Positions 27,166 through 33,457 of a stretch of DNA of 33,457 nt are shown here, piece by piece. Source of the DNA: Ramlibacter sp. (GTDB lineage: Bacteria > Pseudomonadota > Gammaproteobacteria > Burkholderiales > Burkholderiaceae_C); NCBI RefSeq assembly GCF_028291745.1, contig NZ_JAQGNQ010000081.1, positions 1-33,457 on the forward strand, read 5' to 3'. The first letter of the stretch is position 1. The number at the start of each line of letters is the position of its first letter. Position numbers and translations under genes: made by a program. The notes beneath the pieces were generated by a model. That model ran no database searches. It saw only the letters and a list, made by a program, of their open reading frames with translations, and was not told the DNA's origin.

Positions 27166-27255
27166 CCCCTCTGGCGCAAGCCTGGGATGGGGCACTGGTG
27201 CGCTCACGAGCGCCGCAGCGCCCCCACCCCAACCCTCCCCCGGAGGGGGAGGGAG
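27166..27255. repeat. Three-stem G+C repeat, copy B (left half degenerate)
   Basis: Positions 27212-27255 are identical over 44 bases to 20590-20633, including the hairpin ccctccccc/gggggaggg. The left part (tcccctctggcgcaagcctgggatgggg) resembles copy A in layout but its first stem is no longer perfect. It fills most of the 156-base gap between the lyase and the Bug gene and separates them despite their shared direction. Confidence 0.8.
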
Positions 27256-27307
27256 CTATTTCAGTTATCGACATCAACAGGAGACTACCAGCGCCGAGGA
27301 GACCTTC

Positions 27308-28285
27308 ATGCATTCCCTGTCCCGCCGCCGCTTCGTGCTCACCACTGCCGCTTTGGGCGCCGGTTCGCTCGCGCTCCCGGCACGCGCCCAATTCGCCGGC
27401 CGCACGATCACGCTGATCGTGCCTTCGGCGCCCGGCGGCACCACCGACCTGTCGGCGCGCATGCTGGCCGAGCCGCTCGCGCACGTGCTGCAGGCCAAGG
27501 TGCTGGTGGACAACCGTGCCGGCGGCAACGGCAACATCGCCGGCCAGATGGTGGCGCGTGCCCCCGGTGACGGCAGCACGCTGCTCGTGCAGTACTCGGG
27601 TTACCAGTGCATCACGCCGCTGGTGCAGCCGGTGGCGGGCTTCGACCCGGCGCGCGACCTCAGGCCGATCGGCCACCTGATCGACGCCCCGCAGGTGCTG
27701 GTGGTGCGGGCGAACTTCCCGGCCAACACCTTCGAGGAATTCCTCGCCTACGTGAAGGCGCATCCCGGCCAGGTGAACTACGCCTCGAGCGGCAACGGCG
27801 CGCTGCAGCACGTAACCACCGAGTTGCTGAAGGACCTGACCAAGACCTACATGATCCACATCCCCTACCGCGGCACCGGTCCGGCCCTGACCGACCTGCT
27901 GGCGGGCACGGTGGACCTGACCATCACCACGCCGCCGCCGCTGCTGGCGCACATCAAGGCAGGACGTCTGAAGGCGCTGATGGTCACGGGCAAGACGCGA
28001 CTGGCCGCGCTGCCCGATGTGCCGACCGCGAGCGAGAAAGGCGTGCCGCTGGTGGCGTCGTCGTGGTTCGCGGTGTACGGGCCGTCGTCCTTGCCGGCGG
28101 ACCTGCAGGGGCGGCTGTCGTCAGCGGTGCGGCAAGTCGTGCAGTCGGCCGAATTCAAGCGCCGTGCCGAGGAGCAGGGCGCCAAGGCGGTCGCGATGAC
28201 GCCGGCCGAACTGGCGAAGCTGGGCGCCGACGAACGCGCCACCTGGGACCGGATCGTGAAGGTGGCGCACATCAAGGCGGATTAG
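27308..28285 (+). CDS. Bug-family (TctC-like) periplasmic solute receptor with Tat-like signal
   Basis: A 325-residue periplasmic binding protein of the tripartite tricarboxylate transporter type. The N-terminus has SRRRFVLTTAALGAG then ALPARAQ, a twin-arginine-like signal ending near residue 28. Mature blocks are typical for Bug proteins: ITLIVPSAPGGTTDLSARML, VLVDNRAGGNGNIAG, VNYASSGNGA and IPYRGTGPAL. A good ribosome site, gaggag at 27296-27301, fits the ATG. No TctA or TctB genes are nearby, as usual for the large Burkholderiales Bug family, so it may share a membrane partner encoded elsewhere. It likely binds the acid metabolised by the two upstream enzymes. Confidence 0.92.
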   Translation: MHSLSRRRFVLTTAALGAGSLALPARAQFAGRTITLIVPSAPGGTTDLSARMLAEPLAHVLQAKVLVDNRAGGNGNIAGQMVARAPGDGSTLLVQYSGYQCITPLVQPVAGFDPARDLRPIGHLIDAPQVLVVRANFPANTFEEFLAYVKAHPGQVNYASSGNGALQHVTTELLKDLTKTYMIHIPYRGTGPALTDLLAGTVDLTITTPPPLLAHIKAGRLKALMVTGKTRLAALPDVPTASEKGVPLVASSWFAVYGPSSLPADLQGRLSSAVRQVVQSAEFKRRAEEQGAKAVAMTPAELAKLGADERATWDRIVKVAHIKAD

Positions 28286-28315
28286 CGCGCGGCAGGGTGG
28301 ATTGCGCTGCGCGCG
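28286..28315. terminator. Hairpin between convergent Bug and PEBP genes
   Basis: cgcgcggcag (28286-28295) and ctgcgcgcg (28307-28315) can pair with one bulged G around an 11-base loop. It starts straight after the Bug stop and lies 5 bases from the opposing PEBP stop. There is no T-run on either strand. A bidirectional terminator role is plausible from position only. Confidence 0.4.
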
Positions 28316-28320
28316 CCCCC

Positions 28321-28947
28321 CTACAGGTCGGGAGCCACCGCCACCTGCGGCGCGCCAGCCTTGATCGTGCCGTCCGGGCGCGTGTACGTGCCTATCACCA
28401 TCCCGCTCGCCAGACCGCGTTCCTCGACGGCCTTCAGCACGTCGTCGCGTCCGGGCGTTCCCTTGAACGCCTCCCCCGCTCCCAGCGCGAACAGCTGGAA
28501 GGCATAGCGATGCTCGCCGTGCCCCGGTGGGGGATCGGGCGGCAGCCAGCCGGAACGCAGGTAGGAGTTGCGGCCTTCGTGCATGTGCTGGCCTTCGTGG
28601 CCCGCGCTGCTCAGCGCTCCTTCGGAGAGCGACTCGTCGGCCGCCGTGAGGTCGACGACGATCGCATGCACCAGCGGCTCGCCGGTGGGCGCGTCGGCGT
28701 CCTCCACGATCAGCGCCAGGCTGGCCGCGCCTTCGGGGATGCCGCTCCAGTGCAGCGGCGGCGAGAGGCCTTCGCCGTCGGCGGTGTAGCGGGCCGGCAG
28801 CGGCGCGTGGTCGGCAAACGCCAGGCTGCCGATCTGCAGCAGGCCCTGGCCGGTGCGCAGGCCGCTGCGATTGAACACGAGCTTGTCGAGGCCCGCGCGG
28901 CGATCGCGCAGCAGGTGGCCCACGGCTTCGGGCAGTTTCTCCAGCAT
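28321..28947 (-). CDS. YbhB/YbcL-type PEBP family protein
   Basis: A 208-residue phosphatidylethanolamine-binding-protein-like protein of the Raf-kinase-inhibitor family. The anion-pocket motifs are present: VEDADAPTGEPLVHAIV (about 81-97) and GEHRYAFQLFAL (about 144-155). No signal peptide is seen, so it is cytoplasmic. The start is fixed by a perfect Shine-Dalgarno AAGGAGG at 28954-28960 on this strand, six bases before the ATG; a longer open frame upstream has no such site. The role of bacterial members is unclear (ligand or kinase modulation have been proposed). It follows the second Bug gene on the same strand after about 118 bases. Confidence 0.9.
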   Translation of the reverse strand: MLEKLPEAVGHLLRDRRAGLDKLVFNRSGLRTGQGLLQIGSLAFADHAPLPARYTADGEGLSPPLHWSGIPEGAASLALIVEDADAPTGEPLVHAIVVDLTAADESLSEGALSSAGHEGQHMHEGRNSYLRSGWLPPDPPPGHGEHRYAFQLFALGAGEAFKGTPGRDDVLKAVEERGLASGMVIGTYTRPDGTIKAGAPQVAVAPDL

Positions 28948-28953
28948 GGGAGT

Positions 28954-28960
28954 CCTCCTT
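28954..28960 (-). promoter_or_regulatory. Ribosome binding site that fixes the PEBP start
   Basis: The strand reads AAGGAGG with six bases before the ATG at 28947. This favours the 208-residue protein over the 240-residue upstream extension. Confidence 0.85.
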
Positions 28961-29047
28961 TGGCCGCAGCTTAGCCCACGGTCCGGCACCGCGGTGTGGG
29001 ACGGCGGCGCACGCGGGCAGCGCGAGCTACCCACGCGGCGCACTGCC

Positions 29048-29069
29048 CTAGGGCCTGAACCGGCCCTAG
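29048..29069. terminator. Hairpin overlapping the second Bug stop codon
   Basis: ctagggcc (29048-29055) and ggccctag (29062-29069) are a perfect 8-bp inverted repeat around a 6-base loop. The TAG stop of the Bug gene lies in it. No T-run follows on the minus strand, so it could be a weak or Rho-assisted end of the Bug transcript before the PEBP gene. Confidence 0.45.
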
Positions 29070-30034
29070 TCGACCTTCGCGCCGGAGAAGTGGACGATCC
29101 TGGCCCACTTCTCGGTCTCCATGCGATGCAGCGCCCAGAACTGTTCAGGCGTGCCGGGAATGGGCACGCCCCCCAGGTCCGCCAGCCTGGCCTTCATCAC
29201 CGGATCGGCCAGCGCCGCATTGAACTCGCGGTTCAGGCGGTCGATCACCGGGCGCGGCGTGCCTTTGGGCGCGGCGGCACCGAACCACGCGCTTGCCTCG
29301 TAGCCGGGCACCGTCTCGGCGATGGCGGGCACGTCCGGCAGCGCGGGGGAGCGCTGCGCACTCGTCACGCCCAGCGCGCGCACCGAGCCCTGGCGGATAT
29401 GGGCGATGATCGACGGCATGTTGTCGAACAGCACGTCGACCTGGCCACCGATCAGGTCCGTGGTGGCCGGGCCGGCGCCCTTGTAGGGCACGTGCTTCAT
29501 GTCGATGCCGGCCATGTACTTGAACAGTTCTCCGGAGAGGTGCACCGAGGTGCCTGCGCCCGAGGACGCCATGTTGACCTTGCCTGGATTCTTCTTGGCG
29601 TAGTCGATGAACTCGGCGACCGTCCTGGCGGGGAAGTTCTTCGTGACCGTCATCACGTTCGGCACGCGCACGATGCCGGCGACCGGGACCATGTCGTCGA
29701 GATAGTTGAACGAGAGCTTGGGATAGAGCGTCGCGTTGATCGCGTTGGCCGGGTTCACCAGTTGGATGGTGTAGCCGTCGGGTGCGGCGCGCACCGCCGC
29801 TTCGGTGCCGATGTTGTTGCCGCCGCCGGCGCGGTTCTCGATGATGACCTGCTGTCCCAGCTTGGTGGAGAGGTACTGCGCCATCAGCCGCGCCAGCAAG
29901 TCGGTGGTGCCACCCGGGGGATAGGCCACGATCCAGCGGATCGGCTTGTTCGGGTAATCGGACTGGGCGGCGGCCGGCGCGACGATGCTGCAGAGCAGCG
30001 CGGCGCCAGCCAGGATCTTGTGCAACAGACGCAT
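29066..30034 (-). CDS. Bug-family (TctC-like) periplasmic solute receptor
   Basis: A 322-residue tripartite tricarboxylate transporter receptor. A Sec signal peptide (MRLLHKILAGAALLCSIVAPAAAQ, given here only to show the AAAQ cut near residue 24) is followed by the family opening DYPNKPIRWIVAYPPGGTTD. Other Bug blocks are VIIENRAGGGNNIGTEAA, VNMASSGAGTS and VPYKGAGPATTDLIGGQVD. AGGAG lies about six bases before the ATG, with a sigma70-like promoter upstream. No TctAB partners are present. Ligand unknown; Bug proteins usually bind carboxylates through the PGG-T loops seen here. Confidence 0.93.
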   Translation of the reverse strand: MRLLHKILAGAALLCSIVAPAAAQSDYPNKPIRWIVAYPPGGTTDLLARLMAQYLSTKLGQQVIIENRAGGGNNIGTEAAVRAAPDGYTIQLVNPANAINATLYPKLSFNYLDDMVPVAGIVRVPNVMTVTKNFPARTVAEFIDYAKKNPGKVNMASSGAGTSVHLSGELFKYMAGIDMKHVPYKGAGPATTDLIGGQVDVLFDNMPSIIAHIRQGSVRALGVTSAQRSPALPDVPAIAETVPGYEASAWFGAAAPKGTPRPVIDRLNREFNAALADPVMKARLADLGGVPIPGTPEQFWALHRMETEKWARIVHFSGAKVD

Positions 30035-30059
30035 GAACGCTCCTGTAAGTGGGCCGGGC

Positions 30060-30089
30060 AGCGTAGAGGCAGGAGCGCGGCAGCGTCAA
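30060..30089 (-). promoter_or_regulatory. Sigma70-like promoter for the second Bug gene
   Basis: On the minus strand TTGACG (30089-30084) and TACGCT (30065-30060) are 18 bases apart. They would start transcription near 30053, leaving about a 19-base leader with the AGGAG ribosome site. This is the best promoter match I see in the window; it is not experimentally shown. Confidence 0.6.
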
Positions 30090-30221
30090 TCGGTGTCTTC
30101 GGCAGGGCTTGCGCACGGCGCGCCCTGCGCGACCGCGCTGCCCGGGGCGTGCGCTGCATTCCTACGAAAGCAGCGTGAGCTGCAGCCTAGATTGGCCCAT
30201 AGCCAAAGGAACCTTGCACCC

Positions 30222-30548
30222 ATGCCGCACACCAGAAACCGGATGAAGCTCAGGGGCGACATCCACCCGCCCGAGGTGGAGTACGACCTGTCCACCAATC
30301 TCGACGACGACGAGCAGGACCTGCAGGCCGATGCGCTGCGGCTCGACGACATCGACCTGCGGATCGACGAACCCATGGAAACCAGCGTCCTGGTGCTGGC
30401 CATCCCCGACCGTGTGGGCGCCACCGCGAAGGCGCAGCAGATCGCCGGCCGCCAGCTCGCGAGCCGGCCGGTGGTGGCCATCCTCGGCGCCTTCGCCCTG
30501 GGCATCCTGCTGGCGCGGATGATGAAGAAAGGCGTCCGCGCGCTGTAG
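30222..30548 (+). CDS. Hypothetical small acidic protein with C-terminal membrane segment
   Basis: A 108-residue protein I do not recognise. After a basic start (MPHTRNRMKLRGD) comes a strongly acidic stretch (about 20-52: LDDDEQD, RLDDIDLRIDEPME). A hydrophobic helix lies near the C-terminus (PVVAILGAFALGILLARM, about 83-100), ended by KKGVRAL. This suggests a tail-anchored inner-membrane protein whose positive C-terminus lies at one face; topology is uncertain. ATG 30222 has aaagga 11 bases upstream; ATG 30243 is an alternative. It is divergent from the Bug gene and followed by an intrinsic terminator, so it is its own unit. Confidence 0.68.
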   Translation: MPHTRNRMKLRGDIHPPEVEYDLSTNLDDDEQDLQADALRLDDIDLRIDEPMETSVLVLAIPDRVGATAKAQQIAGRQLASRPVVAILGAFALGILLARMMKKGVRAL

Positions 30549-30606
30549 CGCGGGCCGCCGCTGCCTCGCAGGCTCGGCTTCGCAACGCGAACCCCAGCGT
30601 TCCCCC

Positions 30607-30632
30607 AAGCCGGCCCCACGCCGGCTTTTCTT
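30607..30632 (+). terminator. Intrinsic terminator after the 108-aa gene
   Basis: aagccggc (30607-30614) and gccggctt (30620-30627) form an 8-bp stem with loop cccac, followed by ttctt. This is a good Rho-independent terminator and closes the small gene 59 bases downstream of its stop. Confidence 0.8.
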
Positions 30633-30673
30633 ATGATCCGCGCATGCGGCCCTCCTGCCCGCAAGGAACCAGC

Positions 30674-31558
30674 ATGCGAAACGTCGGATTGATCGGCCTG
30701 GGTGCCATGGGCCTGGGCATGGCGCAGTCGCTGCGCCGTGCGGGCCACCAGGTGCACGTGTACGACTTGCGCAGCGTTGCCTGCCGCGCCTTTGCGGCCG
30801 AAGGTGGCGTGGCGTGTGCGAGCCCGCAGGAGGTGGCGCGCCAGTGCGACGTGGTGATCGGCGTGGTGGTGAATGCGGCGCAGACCGAGCAGGTGCTGTT
30901 CGGCGAACAGGGCGCGGCAGCGGCCATGCAGGCGGGCCACCTGTTCGTGATGTGTTCCACCGTGGACCCCAACTGGTCCCAGGCGCTGGAGCAGCGCCTT
31001 GGGCAGCAGGGCGTGCTGTATCTCGACGCGCCGATCTCCGGCGGGGCGGCGCGCGCCGCCTCGGGCCAGATGACGATGATGACCGCCGGCCAACCGGACG
31101 CGTATGCCAAGGCCGGCGACCTGCTCGACGCGATGGCCGCGCAGGTCTATCGCCTGGGCGATCGCGCGGGCAACGGCAGCAAGGTGAAGATCATCAACCA
31201 GCTGCTGGCCGGCGTGCATATCGCGGCCGCCGCCGAGGCGATGGCGCTGGGCTTGCGTGAAGGCGTGGACGCGAAGGCGCTGTACGAGGTGATCACGCAC
31301 AGCGCCGGCAACAGCTGGATGTTCGAGAACCGCATGGCCCACGTGCTGGCCGGCGACTACACGCCGCTGTCGGCGGTGGATATCTTCGTGAAGGACCTGG
31401 GACTGGTGCTCGATACTGCGCGCGCGACCAAGTTTCCGCTGCCGCTCGCCTCCACCGCCCACCAGATGTTCATGCACGCCTCGTCGGCCGGCCATGGGCG
31501 CGAGGACGATGCGGCGGTGATCAAGATCTTTCCGGGGATCACGCTGCCGACGGGGTGA
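30674..31558 (+). CDS. NAD(P)-dependent beta-hydroxyacid dehydrogenase (LtnD/HIBADH-like)
   Basis: A 294-residue 3-hydroxyisobutyrate-dehydrogenase-type enzyme. The Rossmann motif GLIGLGAMGLGMAQSL is at the N-terminus. The substrate loop DAPISGGAARAASGQMT (119-135) and the catalytic Lys172 in GNGSKVKIINQ are intact. The SGGAARAA sequence and the KIINQLLAGVHIAAAAEAM helix resemble L-threonate dehydrogenase (LtnD/YgbJ) more than HIBADH, so oxidation of a sugar acid is a reasonable guess. The usual ltn partners (kinase, aldolase, isomerase) are not beside it, so the assignment is tentative. ATG 30674 has caagga upstream and is preferred over 30644. It is likely monocistronic. Confidence 0.85.
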   Translation: MRNVGLIGLGAMGLGMAQSLRRAGHQVHVYDLRSVACRAFAAEGGVACASPQEVARQCDVVIGVVVNAAQTEQVLFGEQGAAAAMQAGHLFVMCSTVDPNWSQALEQRLGQQGVLYLDAPISGGAARAASGQMTMMTAGQPDAYAKAGDLLDAMAAQVYRLGDRAGNGSKVKIINQLLAGVHIAAAAEAMALGLREGVDAKALYEVITHSAGNSWMFENRMAHVLAGDYTPLSAVDIFVKDLGLVLDTARATKFPLPLASTAHQMFMHASSAGHGREDDAAVIKIFPGITLPTG

Positions 31559-31565
31559 TGTGTTC

Positions 31566-31594
31566 GTAGGCTGGGTTGCCGAAGGCATCCCGGC
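31566..31594 (+). repeat. Single GTAG-headed REP unit
   Basis: It reads GTAG, gctggg, T, tgcc, loop gaa, ggca, T, cccggc. It matches the 23530-23558 unit at 25 of 29 positions. The changes preserve the fold: the C-C mismatch becomes T-T, the loop changes, and one A-T pair becomes G-T. The 15-base spacer side (ggtgcgcg) is also shared, but the second inverted unit is missing. It begins 8 bases after the dehydrogenase stop. Confidence 0.75.
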
Positions 31595-31620
31595 AAGCGG
31601 TGCGCGATCGACCGATTTCA

Positions 31621-31716
31621 GAACGCAGAAGCCGCAGAACTACCGCAAAAGACGCAGAAAAAACATCGAGGAATTCTTCTGCGTGTTCTGCGTTTCTTCC
31701 GCGAGTTCTGCGTTCA
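31621..31716. repeat. Heptamer-array hairpin element, copy 2 (CGCAGAA family)
   Basis: The left arm has cgcagaa-type units at 31624, 31633, 31644 (cgcaaaa) and 31653. The right arm has ttctgcg-type units at 31677, 31686, 31697 (ttccgcg) and 31706. The 9-11-9 spacing is the same as in copy 1. The central gaattc-containing spacer matches copy 1 when reversed, so the copy is inverted. Its right end, gttca, supplies the TGA stop of the MFS gene on the minus strand. Confidence 0.85.
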
Positions 31717-32919
31717 GAATTCCTCGTTCAACACCGGCGCCGGCCGCAGCGCGATCCGCCACAGCGCCGCGGCCGCCAGCGCCAGCGGCACCGCCACCGC
31801 GATGAAGCCCGCCCGGTAACTCCCGAACAACGCCGAGAGCGCGCCGAACAGCGGCGGCCCCAGCACCACCCCGAGGAAGGTGATGGCCAGCGTGCCGCCG
31901 GTGGCCAGGCCGGCCAGCCCCGCGGGCGCCTGCCGCGCCACCTCGGCCAGGTACACGCCGTTCCAGCCGATCGCACTGGCGCCGAAGACGAACAGCACCG
32001 CGATCACCAAGGCGCGCGGCATGTCGGCGTGCAGCATCGCCGTGGCCAGCGAGGCCAGCGCCATCATCGTGGCCAGCATCGCCAGCATGCGGCGCGCCCC
32101 GAACCAGCGGTCCGACGCATAGCCCCACAGCACCCGTCCGATCACTGCGCCCAGCTGCGAAATCGACAGCACCACACCCGCCGCGATCAGCCCGTAGCCC
32201 AGGTTGCCGGTGAGATAGGTGACGAGATACGTGGTGAGCGACAGCTGCGCGATCGAAAAGACGAACGAGCAGGCGGCCAGCATGCGCAGCGCCGGATCGG
32301 ACAGCACCAGGCGCACCGGATGCAGGAAGTTGCGCAGGCTCAGGCGGGCGCTGGGATCGCGGTCGCCGTCGAACTCGCGGCGTAGCGACTGCGCCGCGAA
32401 CGCGCAGATCACGCAGGCGACGGCAATCCCCAGCAGCGCCTGCTGCCAGCCAATGAGCTGCTGCAGCCCCGGCACGATCGCGCCGGCCAGCGCGCCCCCG
32501 AGCGGCACGCCGGTCTGCTTGACCGAGAACACCAGTGACATCCGGTGGTCAGGCGTCGTGCGCGCCAGCAGGTGCGAGCTGGCGGGCGTGACGGGCCCGT
32601 AGCCCAGGCCCACCAGCACGGCGCCGGCTGCGACTGCCCACACGGCAGGCACCGCCGACAAGGCGAGCCCCGCGGCGCACACCAGCAGGCCGGCCTGGCT
32701 CACGCGGATGCTGCCCCAGCGCGCCACCACCGCGCCCGCAGCGAGGCTCGCCGCCATCGCGCCGGCATAGGCCAGCGCGATGTAGAGGCCGACATACGCG
32801 GCCGAGACCGCCAGTGCCTCGGCCACGCGGGGCGCCATGGCGGGGATGGTCAGCAGCCCCATGGCGACCATCGCCTGGATCGCCAGCGTGATGGCAAGCG
32901 GAACCCAGCTGCGGTTCAC
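31714..32919 (-). CDS. Major facilitator superfamily transporter
   Basis: A 401-residue inner-membrane protein with about 12 hydrophobic helices in two six-helix halves and a central loop near residues 180-200 (RREFDGDRDPSARLS). The second-half signature GVVLSISQLGAVIGRVLWGYASDRWFG contains the MFS loop-type G-x-x-SDR motif. KQTGVPLGGALAGAIVPGL is a typical helix-5 region. The substrate is unknown. The start is GTG, sharing bases with the stop of the upstream small gene (GTGA, 32919-32916), so translation is coupled. The stop codon lies in the end of a dispersed palindrome. Confidence 0.9.
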   Translation of the reverse strand: MNRSWVPLAITLAIQAMVAMGLLTIPAMAPRVAEALAVSAAYVGLYIALAYAGAMAASLAAGAVVARWGSIRVSQAGLLVCAAGLALSAVPAVWAVAAGAVLVGLGYGPVTPASSHLLARTTPDHRMSLVFSVKQTGVPLGGALAGAIVPGLQQLIGWQQALLGIAVACVICAFAAQSLRREFDGDRDPSARLSLRNFLHPVRLVLSDPALRMLAACSFVFSIAQLSLTTYLVTYLTGNLGYGLIAAGVVLSISQLGAVIGRVLWGYASDRWFGARRMLAMLATMMALASLATAMLHADMPRALVIAVLFVFGASAIGWNGVYLAEVARQAPAGLAGLATGGTLAITFLGVVLGPPLFGALSALFGSYRAGFIAVAVPLALAAAALWRIALRPAPVLNEEF

Positions 32920-33122
32920 TGCAGGCGGATCTCTCCGTCGAACACGACGTTCAGTTTCAGGCCGGGGATGTCCAGGGTCATGGTGGCGGGGAAATGCTCC
33001 GTGCCGCTCGCTCGACCTTCCTGCAGCGCGCGGCCCACGGCCTGCTCGATCTCGCGCTGCGAGCTCACGCCCACCATCTTCAGGAACTTGCGAAGGCTGA
33101 TGTTGAAGACTTCTTCGTCCAT
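32916..33122 (-). CDS. Small DUF6494-like protein
   Basis: A 68-residue protein starting MDEEVFNISLRKFLKMVGVSSQREIEQAV, which matches what I recall of DUF6494 (helical start, then a short beta-rich end, PGLKLNVVFDGEIRLQ). No membrane segment is seen. ATG 33122 has ggag upstream on the minus strand; the open frame extends further without a good start. It overlaps the MFS gene by 4 bases, so the two are co-expressed. Function unknown. Confidence 0.8.
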   Translation of the reverse strand: MDEEVFNISLRKFLKMVGVSSQREIEQAVGRALQEGRASGTEHFPATMTLDIPGLKLNVVFDGEIRLQ

Positions 33123-33457
33123 GCGGTTCTCCAGGATGGGCCAGTGCGCATCATCGCGCATCCGCCGGGCGGGTCCGGTGACGGGCCGCATCCCCACGGT
33201 TGGCAAAAGTGTCCCCCAATGGCGGGGGACGGCACCCACATCCCTGGGGGTAGGGAACCGAACCCTGACCGCAGCGCCGCGCCTTTTCCCAATGGCGGTG
33301 CGGCTTGCCCATTCGGGGTGCTCCCCCGCCCGGCATATTCGAGGGGCGGCATGCTTGATGCATAACGGTGCATATGGACAGCTGCGGCGCGGCTGGCGCG
33401 CCGGGGCAAGAGCCCTCGCACCGAGGCCGCCGCAACTGCCGGAACATTGATCGAGAT
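33123..33457. other. Right-end region with no convincing gene (335 bases)
   Basis: Open frames here are short or are shadows of the MFS gene and have no family features. The region holds a hairpin gtccccc/gggggac (33211-33217, 33224-33230, loop aatggc). It also has a short inverted repeat atgca-6-tgcat (33358-33373) that could be an operator. It must contain the promoter of the minus-strand small gene and perhaps the leader of a gene beyond the right edge. I could not assign a promoter with confidence. Confidence 0.5.

Noticed and set aside
27607..28974. 455-codon plus-strand frame across the first Bug gene and the PEBP gene
   Set aside because: It is an out-of-frame shadow spanning a real plus-strand and a real minus-strand gene.
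33211..33230. Intrinsic terminator near the right edge
   Set aside because: The 7-bp stem has no T-run and no gene ends next to it, so it is mentioned only as a hairpin.
32545..33450. 301-codon plus-strand frame at the right end
   Set aside because: Most of it is opposite the MFS and DUF6494-like genes, and the rest has no domain, signal peptide or ribosome site.
20490..33457. Genomic island, prophage or insertion sequence in the mixed-strand half
   Set aside because: No integrase, transposase, phage gene, target-site duplication or clear base-composition shift is visible; the gene types are ordinary for Burkholderiales.

Overview
The window is a high-GC bacterial chromosome segment, most likely from a Comamonadaceae member of the Burkholderiales (Ramlibacter, Variovorax or Caenimonas type). 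The basis is the gene order pnp - quinone oxidoreductase - tpiA - secG - tRNA-Leu - nuoA-N - DUF2818 - NUDIX - DUF1178, the orphan Bug-type solute receptors, and G+C-rich intergenic repeats of kinds I recall from that family. The genus cannot be fixed from the sequence alone.

Positions 1-20489 are a dense plus-strand housekeeping block. It opens inside pnp (polynucleotide phosphorylase, 3' part only). An NAD(P)H:quinone oxidoreductase, tpiA and secG follow, then a tRNA-Leu(GAG). Next is the complete 14-subunit NADH:quinone oxidoreductase (complex I) operon, nuoABCDEFGHIJKLMN, with NuoC and NuoD as separate proteins. All iron-sulfur cysteine motifs that I checked are intact. Many nuo genes overlap by ATGA. 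The junctions wider than 100 bp (nuoC/nuoD, nuoK/nuoL, nuoN/DUF2818) are each filled largely by a different family of palindromic or tandem repeat. After nuoN come a small membrane protein (DUF2818), an ADP-ribose-pyrophosphatase-like NUDIX hydrolase and a DUF1178 protein, closed by a clear hairpin terminator.

Positions 20490-33457 are a mosaic of short units on both strands. They include an MsbA-related ABC exporter, an unrecognised 196-aa protein, an Hpt phosphotransfer protein and a CheY-like receiver. A LysR regulator is followed by a CaiB-type CoA-transferase, an HMG-CoA-lyase family enzyme and a Bug receptor, probably one catabolic unit. Then come a PEBP/YbhB protein with a second Bug receptor, a 108-aa acidic protein with one membrane segment, a beta-hydroxyacid dehydrogenase (LtnD-like), and a DUF6494-like gene coupled to an MFS transporter. 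The last 335 bases hold no convincing gene.

I see no unknown multi-gene protein system, prophage, insertion sequence or CRISPR array. The most unusual content is intergenic: at least five structurally distinct families of dispersed palindromes. One is a GTAG-headed REP/BIME of the kind mobilised by RAYT transposases. Another is a ~100-bp hairpin built from eight heptamers in a strict 9-11-9 spacing, present twice in opposite orientation and once inside the nuo operon.
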